Origin: JAAXTX01 sp035560715
GTDB taxonomy: Bacteria; Patescibacteriota; Minisyncoccia; Moranbacterales; UBA1568
Assembly: GCA_035560715.1 (NCBI GenBank)
Contig: DATMYW010000051.1
Span: 1 to 33,886 of the forward strand
Reading direction: 5' to 3'
DNA: 33,886 nt
Shown: in pieces, positions 14,504-23,133 of the stretch
How positions within the stretch are numbered: position 1 is the stretch's first letter
Layout of the letters: each line of letters opens with the position of its first letter
The notes under the pieces: generated by a model
What the model saw: only the letters and a program-made list of their open reading frames with translations
Databases searched by the model: none
Told to the model about the DNA's origin: nothing
Translations under genes and position numbers: made by a program

Positions 14504-15295
14504 TCACGAACCCTTTTCCATCGCCTCACGAAGCCTGGACCATTCGTGCTTGGCATCCCAGACCACATTCCCCGCCTCGACATCCGCTTTCACCACTGGA
14601 TCATCCTGCCGGTACTGCGGGAACGAGTTCTCGATGACGGCGATGATCGGGATCTTTCTTCCGTCGTCGACTACGAAGTGATCCTTGAATGGGTACGACC
14701 GGTTGTACGCACAGGCGATCGCGATGACTTCGCCTCCGGTACTCTCGGCCAATTTCACGGCCTTTCCTGCGGTCGAAATGTTATTGACGAGCTCCTCGAC
14801 GATGATCACCTTCTCACCGGGATGCGCCTGATGACGACCCTGGACCAGCTCCGACACCTCCTTTTTTCCGTCCTTTGCCGGTTCGATGACCTTCTTCTCG
14901 AAGAAGATGGTCCGGCAACTGAGGAATGAGCCGACCTGATTCGTAAACATGATAGCCGCCATAGGCATGCCGACCAGTACCAGCGATGCCTCATCCCCCT
15001 CGGAATCCAGGTACTCCTCCACGGCCGGAAGTCCGCATTTTTCGATTTTCAGAGCCATCTCCTCCGCAAAAAGCGCAAGGGAATCCGGGTCCTCCTCGAC
15101 CTTCGCGAAATTCACATACGTCTCACCGACATACCGCAGCCTTTCTCCATCCGGACCGTCGTATGTTCCTGCATATGCGACCAGCGGACCGCGAGCGATG
15201 CCATCGACGATCGGGCGCGTATAGAACGCCTCGCAGTTCCGCATCGTCGCCACAAGATCTCCGGGAACATTTTTAATTCTTTTGTAAGCACACAT
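14504..15295 (-). CDS. pyrE: orotate phosphoribosyltransferase-like protein
   Basis: Predicted to transfer phosphoribose from PRPP to orotate, the fifth step of UMP synthesis. The 263-residue product carries the PRPP-loop segment VIIVEELVNNISTAGKAV (163-180). Compared with the usual EDLISTGGS pattern it has EE in place of ED and about three extra residues (VNN) before ISTAG. The downstream GGEVIAIACAYNRS strand and IPIIAVIENSFP also fit the fold. Start ATG 15295, because GGAGG lies 9 nt upstream within the end of pyrF. It overlaps pyrF by a few codon positions at most and is followed by a strong terminator. The OPRT call rests on the fold plus adjacency to pyrF; the unusual loop leaves some doubt about substrate. 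Confidence 0.75.
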   Translation of the reverse strand: MCAYKRIKNVPGDLVATMRNCEAFYTRPIVDGIARGPLVAYAGTYDGPDGERLRYVGETYVNFAKVEEDPDSLALFAEEMALKIEKCGLPAVEEYLDSEGDEASLVLVGMPMAAIMFTNQVGSFLSCRTIFFEKKVIEPAKDGKKEVSELVQGRHQAHPGEKVIIVEELVNNISTAGKAVKLAESTGGEVIAIACAYNRSYPFKDHFVVDDGRKIPIIAVIENSFPQYRQDDPVVKADVEAGNVVWDAKHEWSRLREAMEKGS

Positions 15296-15297
15296 GT

Positions 15298-16146
15298 TCA
15301 ATACCCTCCTGTGATAGTTACGTATTTATTGATTTCCTCGGCCGCGACTGCAGCTCCGGTACCCACGATCTGAACGTATTCATCGGGTGATTTTGTTTCA
15401 TACGCTTTTTTCGGATACATCAACGATCGTGACTGATTGATGGTAGTGATCGACTTGCCAAACAGCGGAACGATATCACTCTCTTTGCCACCCTGGGCAC
15501 CGACACCGGGAATCAGCGACGCCATGTAATCGGTTTTCTCGAGAATCAGATTGAGTTCAGATGGGGCTGTTGCGCCGATAACCAGGCCGCAGTTGCCGTG
15601 CCGATTCCATTGCTTTGCCCTTTCGGCGACCACCTGATACAACGGCGCGGTTCCGCCGAGCAGAGTCGAGTGCACTACTTCGAGCGACTGGAAATCCTTG
15701 GCACTTTCATTCGAAGTCCGGCACAGGACATACACGCCCTTGTCGGCATAGTCGAGGAACGGCTTGACGGAATCGCCTCCCATATACGGATGGACGGTAA
15801 CCGCATCCGCACCGACATAATCGAACGCGAACCCGGCCCACATTTCGGAAGAATTCCCGATATCGCCGAACTTTCCATCGAGTATGACCAGAAGACCGAG
15901 GTGATGCGCCTTATGAACGAACTCATTCAGTTCCAGGAACATTCCGCGTCTCGCAATGAAAGCGAAGTTGATTTTGATTACCGCGACATGCGGGGCGACC
16001 GCCTCGATGAATGCGTCACCAAAGTTCACGAAACGGGAACTTCCGGTAAAGCATGCCGGGATCTTGTCCAGATCGATATCAAGCCCGGCACACAGCAGTG
16101 ACTTCTTTTCATGCTGCCTTTTTTCCAATTGCTGAAAATAACCCAT
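15298..16146 (-). CDS. pyrF: orotidine 5'-phosphate decarboxylase (type 2)
   Basis: Decarboxylates OMP to UMP. The 282-residue TIM-barrel protein fits the longer type 2 family. It shows GLDIDLDKIP at the start of the barrel, the lysine of KINFAFI (58), the catalytic DGKFGDIGN segment with D90, K92 and D95 (DxKxxD), and the phosphate-gripping IPGVGAQGG (212-220). Start ATG 16146: AGAAGG lies 9 nt upstream; an in-frame GTG two codons earlier is less well placed. It forms a tight two-gene operon with pyrE. No other pyrimidine biosynthesis gene is in the window, so a salvage or partial route from orotate is possible. Confidence 0.92.
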   Translation of the reverse strand: MGYFQQLEKRQHEKKSLLCAGLDIDLDKIPACFTGSSRFVNFGDAFIEAVAPHVAVIKINFAFIARRGMFLELNEFVHKAHHLGLLVILDGKFGDIGNSSEMWAGFAFDYVGADAVTVHPYMGGDSVKPFLDYADKGVYVLCRTSNESAKDFQSLEVVHSTLLGGTAPLYQVVAERAKQWNRHGNCGLVIGATAPSELNLILEKTDYMASLIPGVGAQGGKESDIVPLFGKSITTINQSRSLMYPKKAYETKSPDEYVQIVGTGAAVAAEEINKYVTITGGY

Positions 16147-16222
16147 ACACACCGTCCTTCTTCAATTGTTAAGAAAATGAGCGGGAAATCCGCCCTTTGG
16201 AACTACGCCGGAAATTTATCAG

Positions 16223-16254
16223 AAAAGCCCCGGGCATGCAAATCCGGGGTCTTT
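16223..16254 (-). terminator. terminator after the P-type ATPase
   Basis: Minus strand CCCCGG...CCGGGG with a 10-nt loop and a pairing AAAG/CTTT base, followed by CTTTTCTG; starts 17 nt after the ATPase stop codon. Confidence 0.65.
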
Positions 16255-16270
16255 CGAAAAACAAGCCGTC

Positions 16271-19012
16271 CTAATCCGTTGCGACCGTTTCCATCCGGAC
16301 CGTTAAACGCCGTTTTCTTCCTTCCTCGAAGAAGAAGACGAGCGCGGTGAAACACCATGCGACGACCCAATCTATCCGTTCGATCGGCGCCATCCCGAGC
16401 GTATCCTGAAGAAACGGAATCCGGGTGAACGCGAACAGCATGCCGATGGAAATACCCATACCGACGAATATCATCGGGTTCGAGAAGAACGGCATCCGAA
16501 AAAACGATCGCGTCTCGCTGCGCGACTGCAGCAGGTTCGCCATCTGGGTAAGCGCGAGCGTCACATAGGTCGCCGTCGTCGCATGACGATATGGCAGACC
16601 TTCCGGATCGAGCGCCATGCCGTATGACCATCCTTCACGCATCAAAACCAGAAGGAACGCCGTTACCCCGCCGATCGCCATGATCGCGCCGATCCACATA
16701 AGACGCGTGACGCCGCGGACATCCAGGATCTTGCGGCCGGTCGCGGGAGAGATATGACTCTGCGAATCCGGCTCCTCGGGTTCGACACCGAGTGCGAAGG
16801 ACGGGAAGACGTCCGTCGCCAGATCGATTGAAAGGATCTGTACCGCCGTAATCGGGGACGGGATATGCAACAGGAATCCGAGCAGCACGGAGAACAGTTC
16901 GCTCGCGTTCGAGGTGAACACGTAGTGCGTGAACTTGCGCAGGTTTTCAAAGATGCGACGGCCTTCACGAACGGCACGTACGATCGATGCGAAGTGATCG
17001 TCCAGCAGGATCATGTCCGCCGCGTCCTTGGAAACGTCGGTTCCCGTGATGCCCATCGCGACACCGATATCGGCCTTCTTGAGCGCCAACGCGTCGTTCA
17101 CGCCGTCACCCGTCATCGCGACTACCTCCCCCGCCGCCTGAAGGACGGTCGCTAAACGGAGTTTCTGTTCCGGCGCGATCCGGGAAAACACGGCTCCACT
17201 TTTCGCCGCCGTCACGATCGCCTCGTCGGAAAGGGTGTCGAAAATCGTCCCGTTCACCGAAATCGGTGCCGTTCCTTCGGAGAAAAAACCGGCCTTCGAC
17301 GCGATAGCCTTGGCCGTCGCCTCATAGTCCCCCGTCACCATGACTACCGAAACGCCGAGATTGCGACATTCGGCGATCGCCTCACGGATTCCTTCCCGCG
17401 GAGGATCGATCATAGCCACCATACCGGCCCACACGAGATTTCTCTCCGCTTCCTCCGGATACGCGTTTTCCGACACACCGTCGAGATCGCGGTAGCCGAG
17501 CCCAAGGACACGCAGTGCCTGGGAGGAAAGGTCGTCATATATGGCTCGCACACGTGTCTTGTCCTCCGCGGTAAACGGCCTCCTTTCGCCGGCATCGATC
17601 CATTCGGTCGACAGCTCCAGAAGGACTTCCGGAGAACCCTTCACGTACGATCTCGTTTCCGCATTCGCGTAGATGACGCTCATCCGTCGCCTCTCGGACT
17701 CGAACGGATTCTCGGCGATCTTCCGGAAACCGACCTCGAAGAAATCGGGCCGGGAGTTGTATTTCCGCGCCGCTACGATAAGCGCGCCCTCGGTCGGATC
17801 GCCGGTCACGACATACCGTCCATCCGTCATCGAAAGGGACGCATCATTACAAAGCGTACAGATACGGAACAGCATCTCGGCGCCGGGAACGTCGGCAGGA
17901 TTCACGAGTTTTCCGTTTCGCGAGAAATCACCTTTCGGCTCATACCCGACGCCGGAAATCTCGTATCGTTCGGCACCGAGAACGATGCCGGTCACCGAAA
18001 GCTCGTTTTTAGTTACCGTGCCCGTCTTATCGGTGCAGATGAACGACACGGAACCGAGCGTCTCCACCGCGGACAGTTTCTTGGCCAGAACGTTCTTTGT
18101 GAGCAACCGCTTCATACCGAGCGCGAACGCGACGGAGAGCGCCGCCGGCAATCCTTCCGGAACCACCGAGACGGAAAGCGCCAACCCGAGCAGCAGCGAC
18201 TGGTACAGCGGGATGTGTTGATAATGGCCGATCATGATGACGATGCCCCCGATGGAGATCGAAAGGAACGCGACCCTTCGGCCGAAACGTTCCATCTTTT
18301 TCTGCAGCGGCGTCGCCGCCTGTTTGATTCCGTGCGTCAGCTCCGCCATACGACCGAGTTCCGTAGAGGCTCCGGTCGCGATGATGACGACACGCGCCTC
18401 GCCGGACACCACGGATTCGCCCATGAAGACGAGATTTTCGATGTCACTCCGCGCGACTATTCCCTTCATCGCGCCGGAAACCCGTTTTTCGGGGACGGAC
18501 TCCCCCGTAAAAATGAAGCTGTTGACCTTGAAATTGTAGGCTTCGAGAACATACGCGTCGGCAGGGACGCTCGATCCCGCATCAAGAAAGACGACATCAC
18601 CGGGAACGAGTTCCGACACCGGGATATCGCGCTTCTCGCCATCGCGGATGACCGTGGCCGTATCGGCGACGAACGTGGCCAGTTTCTCGATGATACGTTC
18701 CGCCTTGAATTCCTGGAAAAAACCGATCGCCGCGTTCGAAAGGATGATGATCGCGATGATATTCGAATCGCGCGTCTCACCGAGCGCGAGCGCCGCGATG
18801 CCGGCAACCGCAAGGATCCAGACGAATACGTCGTTGAACTGCTTCACGAACAGTTTCAACGCGACGAAACGGCGTTTCGACTCGATCACGTTCCTGCCAT
18901 GCGTCTTCAGACGCGAAGCGGCCTCCGCACCGGAAAGTCCGTTCATGGAAGTCCGTAACCGTGCCAGCGTCTCGACCGCGGACAGCTGATAGTACGGTTT
19001 TTCAATATCCAT
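16271..19012 (-). CDS. P-type (IIA-like) cation-transporting ATPase
   Basis: A 913-residue membrane pump. It has the N-terminal cation ATPase domain (LSAVETLARLRTSMNGLSGAEAASRL), TGES of the actuator domain, the M4 motif PEGLPAALSVAFALGMKRL, the phosphorylation site CDKTGTVTKNEL, the hinge MTGDGVNDALALKKADIGVAMG and a C-terminal membrane domain. The M6 motif reads IDLATDVFPSFALGVEP. PEGLPA and the M5 NASELF point to Ca-type pumps, while D before LATD resembles the Na,K type, so the ion (Ca2+, Mn2+ or Na+) is uncertain. Start ATG 19012 (MDIEKPYYQL); the upstream TTG at 19027 is less likely. No SD site. Confidence 0.93.
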   Translation of the reverse strand: MDIEKPYYQLSAVETLARLRTSMNGLSGAEAASRLKTHGRNVIESKRRFVALKLFVKQFNDVFVWILAVAGIAALALGETRDSNIIAIIILSNAAIGFFQEFKAERIIEKLATFVADTATVIRDGEKRDIPVSELVPGDVVFLDAGSSVPADAYVLEAYNFKVNSFIFTGESVPEKRVSGAMKGIVARSDIENLVFMGESVVSGEARVVIIATGASTELGRMAELTHGIKQAATPLQKKMERFGRRVAFLSISIGGIVIMIGHYQHIPLYQSLLLGLALSVSVVPEGLPAALSVAFALGMKRLLTKNVLAKKLSAVETLGSVSFICTDKTGTVTKNELSVTGIVLGAERYEISGVGYEPKGDFSRNGKLVNPADVPGAEMLFRICTLCNDASLSMTDGRYVVTGDPTEGALIVAARKYNSRPDFFEVGFRKIAENPFESERRRMSVIYANAETRSYVKGSPEVLLELSTEWIDAGERRPFTAEDKTRVRAIYDDLSSQALRVLGLGYRDLDGVSENAYPEEAERNLVWAGMVAMIDPPREGIREAIAECRNLGVSVVMVTGDYEATAKAIASKAGFFSEGTAPISVNGTIFDTLSDEAIVTAAKSGAVFSRIAPEQKLRLATVLQAAGEVVAMTGDGVNDALALKKADIGVAMGITGTDVSKDAADMILLDDHFASIVRAVREGRRIFENLRKFTHYVFTSNASELFSVLLGFLLHIPSPITAVQILSIDLATDVFPSFALGVEPEEPDSQSHISPATGRKILDVRGVTRLMWIGAIMAIGGVTAFLLVLMREGWSYGMALDPEGLPYRHATTATYVTLALTQMANLLQSRSETRSFFRMPFFSNPMIFVGMGISIGMLFAFTRIPFLQDTLGMAPIERIDWVVAWCFTALVFFFEEGRKRRLTVRMETVATD

Positions 19013-19078
19013 AGGGATTGAAGTCAACGAATCGAAAATGAGAATCGAAAATTGGCCTGTTACCGACCCCGAAAATAA

Positions 19079-20233
19079 TCAGTCGCTTTTCCCACGTAAA
19101 GCCTCCATCAGTTTCCCGTAGAAACGAAGATTGTGCATCGATGCGAGCCGACTTCCGAGCGGATCCTCCACGCGAAAAAGATGGCGGAGATACGCCCTAG
19201 TATGGTTCGTACAGAGCGGACAATCGCAAGCGGGATCGACGGGGGTGAAATCCTCCGCGAACCGTTCGTTATTGATATTGATCGTCTCGTAAAAATCCCC
19301 TCGTAGAGACGGGGCACGCCTCGTCTCTACGATTTCGACTTTCGACTGATTTTTCCACAAGAAGAGTCTTCCGTGCCTCCCTTCTCTCGTCGGAATGACG
19401 CAGTCGAACATGTCCCATCCGAGAGCATGGCAACGGACGATATCTTCCGGTGTCCCGATACCGAGAGCGAACCGGATTCGGTCCTCCGGGATGACGGACG
19501 CGGTATGCGAAACGATGTCTGCAAGGAATTTCCCTTCCGGATCCACGTGGCGTCCACCGAACCCGTACCCGTCGAAATCGAATTCCCGCAGCCCCTCCGC
19601 ACACCGCGTCCGCAGATCAGGAAACATACCGCCCTGTACGACGCCGAAAAGGAGCGGTCTTTCCCCCTCGGAAATCCCGCGTGCGACGATCTGCCGATCG
19701 TATTCCTCGCGACACCGTTTCGCCCACCGGATCGTCCGCTCGACCGCTTCAGAAATCTCGCCCTCCGGCGCATCGTTCGGACGCGGGTCATCAAGCACGA
19801 CCATCATGTCGACACCGAGGTCGAATTGGATCGCGATGGCACGTTCAGGAGTCAGAAGATGTTTCGATCCGTCGAGCACCGACTTGAATTCGGCCCCCTC
19901 TTCCGTTATCTTCCCCATCTTCGCATCGCGATGAATGAGCGAATATACCTGATACCCGCCGGAATCGGACAAGATCGGACCTTCCCAGCCCATGAAGGAA
20001 TGAATATCTCCGGCCTTCGCGATGAGCCGCTCGCCCGGCTGCAGCATGAGGTGATACGTGTTGACGACCAGGACGCCGATCCCCGTCTCGCGGATCTCGC
20101 CCGCCGTGACACCTCGCATCGCGGCACGCGTCGCATCCGGCATAAAGAACGGGGTAGGGATGCTCCCCGCCCCCGTCCGAAGCATTCCCTTCCTGTGCCC
20201 GTCCGACCCGTCCGTGAGTGTGAATGGTTTCAT
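19079..20233 (-). CDS. tgt: tRNA-guanine transglycosylase with an in-frame palindromic insert
   Basis: Exchanges the wobble guanine of GUN-anticodon tRNAs for preQ1 on the route to queuosine. The 384-residue TIM-barrel enzyme has TPFFMPDATRAAMRGV, the SDSGGYQ catalytic segment, GVVQGGMF, the CVIPTREGRHG region and the zinc site CDCPLC...H. Between GRLFLWKN and FYETININ it carries SKVEIVETRRAPSLRGD, encoded largely by a 32-bp palindrome (19301-19332) that keeps the frame open. This segment lies in a loop I judge to be variable before the zinc domain, so the enzyme is probably functional. ATG start without an SD site. The gene is preceded by the MITE-like element. Confidence 0.95.
   Translation of the reverse strand: MKPFTLTDGSDGHRKGMLRTGAGSIPTPFFMPDATRAAMRGVTAGEIRETGIGVLVVNTYHLMLQPGERLIAKAGDIHSFMGWEGPILSDSGGYQVYSLIHRDAKMGKITEEGAEFKSVLDGSKHLLTPERAIAIQFDLGVDMMVVLDDPRPNDAPEGEISEAVERTIRWAKRCREEYDRQIVARGISEGERPLLFGVVQGGMFPDLRTRCAEGLREFDFDGYGFGGRHVDPEGKFLADIVSHTASVIPEDRIRFALGIGTPEDIVRCHALGWDMFDCVIPTREGRHGRLFLWKNQSKVEIVETRRAPSLRGDFYETININNERFAEDFTPVDPACDCPLCTNHTRAYLRHLFRVEDPLGSRLASMHNLRFYGKLMEALRGKSD
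19301..19332. repeat. palindromic repeat inside the tgt coding sequence
   Basis: Perfect 11-bp arms TCGTAGAGACG / CGTCTCTACGA around GGGCACGCCT, which adds three more pairs and a G-T. It resembles the widespread intergenic GTAGAGACGGGGC-type palindrome. Here it is translated, contributing the residues VETRRAPSLR of Tgt. Confidence 0.8.
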
Positions 20234-20245
20234 GTGTTCGCTAAG

Positions 20246-20426
20246 TATCTATCTCAAATCTCATGTCGAACTGAAATGCGGAAATTTCGCCCGAAAACAC
20301 TGAAAGTGGATGGAGGGCTACTATCGTAACCCGACGAGACTTGAAGGATTTGCAGCCGAAATTTCCGTTTTTCAGACGACAAGCAGGTTATTCAGTTTAT
20401 ATAAGCGGTGAGTTTTGAGATAGCTA
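20246..20426. mobile_element. 181-bp MITE-like element with CTAAG target duplication
   Basis: Terminal inverted repeats TATCTATCTCAAA (left) and the complement of TAGCTATCTCAAA (right) are bounded by a direct 5-bp repeat CTAAG (20241-20245 and 20427-20431). A second, inner inverted pair is CTGAAATGCGGAAATTTCG against CGAAATTTCCGTTTTTCAG. There is no transposase. The element lies between tgt and the membrane-anchored protein gene; the latter's TAG stop is within the right CTAAG copy. It looks like the remains or a non-autonomous derivative of an insertion sequence. Confidence 0.75.
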
Positions 20427-22325
20427 CTAAGGAACGACCGTATCCCCTCCCGAGGGTATTCCGGATCCTTCCTTGGCGACCGTAGTCAGGATGCCGGAAT
20501 GAATACTGACTGAATTCTTCGTGAAGGTATCCCTCCCGTCGAGAACCGCATCCTGGATCAAGGCCGGTTGTTTCCCCGCAAGGTTCGGCCCCGGAACGAG
20601 TGCCAATCGCAGGATAAGTTCCCTGGTCGAAGCTCCGCCGCCCTGGATCGTGCCGATGTTCCAGACCAGTTGCCCCGTCCGGTCATTGTATTCGACAGGC
20701 TCGGAATCCGGGAATTTCTTCCCGACATATCGGACTCCGGTCGGGATCGTCACGGTCACCTTGGCACCCGACAGGTCGTTCAGATAGTTCGTAACACGAA
20801 GCGAGACAGGATAGTCGGTCTCCTGCCCGACCCTGGGCGGGATCGGTCCGGAAACGGGAAGCGTCGAACCCGCATAGAGCACCGACGTCTCAAACCGGGC
20901 GCCAGCCCCGATACGCACATTCAGAACGTTGCTCGCGATGATCTTGTTGACTCCGTTCGAGAACGGTACGTCGGGACTGTCGATCTTCGCTACGGTCCGA
21001 ATGACGAGAGCGCTTCCTGACGAGATATTCTTCCGCACCGGAACCGTAAGCTGCACGGTGCCGCTCTGACGCGGTTCGAGCCGGGCAAGCGACGGAATAT
21101 CCGCCGCCTTCCAGACGATCCGCTTACCCTGTACGTCATAGGCACCTTTTCCTCCTCCGAGGGAAAGCTGGGACATATCGAGCAGGTCCGCGTTCACGTC
21201 CATCGTGATGATGACATCCCGAAGACCGATCGTCCCATTATTCACGAAAACGAGTTCATAGGAAAGCTTCTCTCCGGGACTGACGGAGAGTTCGGCTTTC
21301 CCATTGACCGTCTGCGAGATGAGTAGAGGCAGGGCGATGATCTGGGTCGATTGGTCACGATGGTCGTACGTGAGAAACGACCCGTCCCCCTGCAGAACAC
21401 CGAATTCTGCCGCGATCGTCTTTGACTGACCCTGGTCGCCCGCAAGGGTTCCTTTCACACGGATCTCGCCCCCCGTTCCGGCTGCGAGCGCGCCGATCTT
21501 CCACTCGGTCTTGTCCGTCGACGGGGCGGGTGTCGACTGGGAGAAAACGAACCCTTCCGGATATGCAAGCCTGATACGAAGATCCGGGAACGCGACATCC
21601 CCCTGGTTCCGGTACGAAACGACATACTCCGTCTCGTTTCCGGATGCGGCCTGTTGAGGCGCGACCACGTCGATTGAGAGCGGAGAGGAAACTATAGTCG
21701 TCCCGAGTCGTGATCGCGACTCGTACTTCCCGGATAATCCGTCCGGTGAATACCGGATGACCGTCTGAAAATAGCCGAGTGTATTTCGAGAACCGTAAAA
21801 TTTCCCGGAAAGCATCACGTCCCCGGACGAATGACCCTTGACGTCCCCGACCGTGAATCCGATCGTCTTGCCCGAAACCGTCATGCCTGCCGTCGCATCC
21901 GGCCTGAACCCGTCGGGAACGGTACAGAGAATTCCAACCCCCTTCGCACCAAGGATATTGTCGTTGGACCAATGAATCGTATATGAAACCGGTTCGGCAC
22001 TCGCGATATCCGTCGGTCCGGTCATTTGAACCGTAAATCGGTCGACCGAGAAGAGCATCGACCGAAGCGTCATGAAATTGGCCGCAAAAACGAGGAACGC
22101 GAGAAACAGGAACCCTGCCAGGAACCAACCCCAGTGACGCTTAAAAAAAGCGAAAAAAAGCTCGGCCCGTGTCGGCGGGGCGACAGGGGGAGCGGTCCAG
22201 CGACCGTCGTCGAACGTGACCTGCTTGCCGCTTTCCGCGCCAATCGGATCATAGCGCGTATGCAGATCCCTGCCACCCTCGAAATCACGGCGATAAACGT
22301 CCTCGTTGAGGTCCTGAAGTGACAT
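20427..22325 (-). CDS. membrane-anchored extracellular repeat protein (DUF11-like)
   Basis: A 632-residue protein. Residues 1-60 are cytoplasmic and polar, a membrane helix follows at about 66-88 (WGWFLAGFLFLAFLVFAANF), and the rest is predicted to be outside. The exterior has at least three to four Ig-like beta-sandwich repeats of about 120 residues. They share phrases such as EYVVSYRNQGDVAFPDLRIRL, LSYELVFVNNGTIGLRDVIIT and DYPVSLRVTNYLNDLSGAKVTV, the pattern of DUF11/CARDB-type surface proteins. No sortase motif or catalytic site seen. Probably a cell-surface or envelope structural protein. ATG start preceded by CATACCT. Its stop codon falls in the target duplication of the MITE. Confidence 0.85.
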   Translation of the reverse strand: MSLQDLNEDVYRRDFEGGRDLHTRYDPIGAESGKQVTFDDGRWTAPPVAPPTRAELFFAFFKRHWGWFLAGFLFLAFLVFAANFMTLRSMLFSVDRFTVQMTGPTDIASAEPVSYTIHWSNDNILGAKGVGILCTVPDGFRPDATAGMTVSGKTIGFTVGDVKGHSSGDVMLSGKFYGSRNTLGYFQTVIRYSPDGLSGKYESRSRLGTTIVSSPLSIDVVAPQQAASGNETEYVVSYRNQGDVAFPDLRIRLAYPEGFVFSQSTPAPSTDKTEWKIGALAAGTGGEIRVKGTLAGDQGQSKTIAAEFGVLQGDGSFLTYDHRDQSTQIIALPLLISQTVNGKAELSVSPGEKLSYELVFVNNGTIGLRDVIITMDVNADLLDMSQLSLGGGKGAYDVQGKRIVWKAADIPSLARLEPRQSGTVQLTVPVRKNISSGSALVIRTVAKIDSPDVPFSNGVNKIIASNVLNVRIGAGARFETSVLYAGSTLPVSGPIPPRVGQETDYPVSLRVTNYLNDLSGAKVTVTIPTGVRYVGKKFPDSEPVEYNDRTGQLVWNIGTIQGGGASTRELILRLALVPGPNLAGKQPALIQDAVLDGRDTFTKNSVSIHSGILTTVAKEGSGIPSGGDTVVP

Positions 22326-22395
22326 AGGTATGTATTTCTTTCCCTCATTGTAGCAAATGCGGACGGGAGCGGAAAGAAGTCACGCCCGTCGCACG

Positions 22396-23112
22396 TCATG
22401 CCCTTCCGAGTACGTATCCGAGAAACAGTTTCCGTATCCTGCCGACTTCGGCGAGATCGGCGGCTCCGACCCGGAGCTTGAGCACGGAACGAAGCCGGTT
22501 TCCTAGAAATAGACGGATAAGTTTCACCGCGTTCTCGCCGACGACAACCGATTCCCTTCCCGCATGCTCTTCCGAAACGATCCCGCCCGCGGCCGGGCTG
22601 AAGAAACATCGGCTACCACGCCCAAGTACGTTCCCCGAAACCGCGCATGTGTCCGCCTCGATCCGGTATCCGAGTTCGTCGAGAAACTTCACGAAGAACG
22701 CCTCAGTCAGAAGTGTCGTCGCGGCGCCATTTCCGGCCACACCGTCAAGCAGCGACAGATATTCGTGAAGGAGCGAAAATAACGCCGGATCCGGTTGTTC
22801 GAGCCCGACGATCGAATCGAACTCTGCGGCCGCGGCAAGCGCGAGCGACAACGTCGTATAATCCGATCGAATACCCGGGAAATACTCCTCGACCGTCGCG
22901 CCGGCGACCCGCCCGTTTCCTTTCCCACGAACGATGGTCACGTCCGAGAGGGTCAGGGTTTCGAGCGCCGCGGCAAGCTTCGCCTGCGATTTACGCACCC
23001 CGATCGCCTTGGCCTGCACTTTTCCCAACTCCTTCGTATAGAACGTATAAAGCCGATCGGTCTCCCCGATCTCCCTTTTACGCAACACGATAGCGGTCAG
23101 TCGGAGTTCCAT
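22396..23112 (-). CDS. recO: DNA repair protein RecO
   Basis: RecO loads RecA on SSB-coated single-stranded DNA in the RecFOR pathway. The 238-residue product has the N-terminal OB-fold pattern (TAIVLRKREIGETDRLYTFYTKELGKVQAKAIGVRK), a helical middle and a C-terminal region where the zinc knuckle would be. Only CAVSG...SRCFFSPAAGG remains, so one or more of the four cysteines are missing and zinc binding is doubtful, as in several RecO lineages. ATG start with no SD site. It lies 21 nt after the kinase gene, probably within the ileS transcript. Confidence 0.92.
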   Translation of the reverse strand: MELRLTAIVLRKREIGETDRLYTFYTKELGKVQAKAIGVRKSQAKLAAALETLTLSDVTIVRGKGNGRVAGATVEEYFPGIRSDYTTLSLALAAAAEFDSIVGLEQPDPALFSLLHEYLSLLDGVAGNGAATTLLTEAFFVKFLDELGYRIEADTCAVSGNVLGRGSRCFFSPAAGGIVSEEHAGRESVVVGENAVKLIRLFLGNRLRSVLKLRVGAADLAEVGRIRKLFLGYVLGRA

Positions 23113-23133
23113 GAGCGTGGCAAGAACATTACA

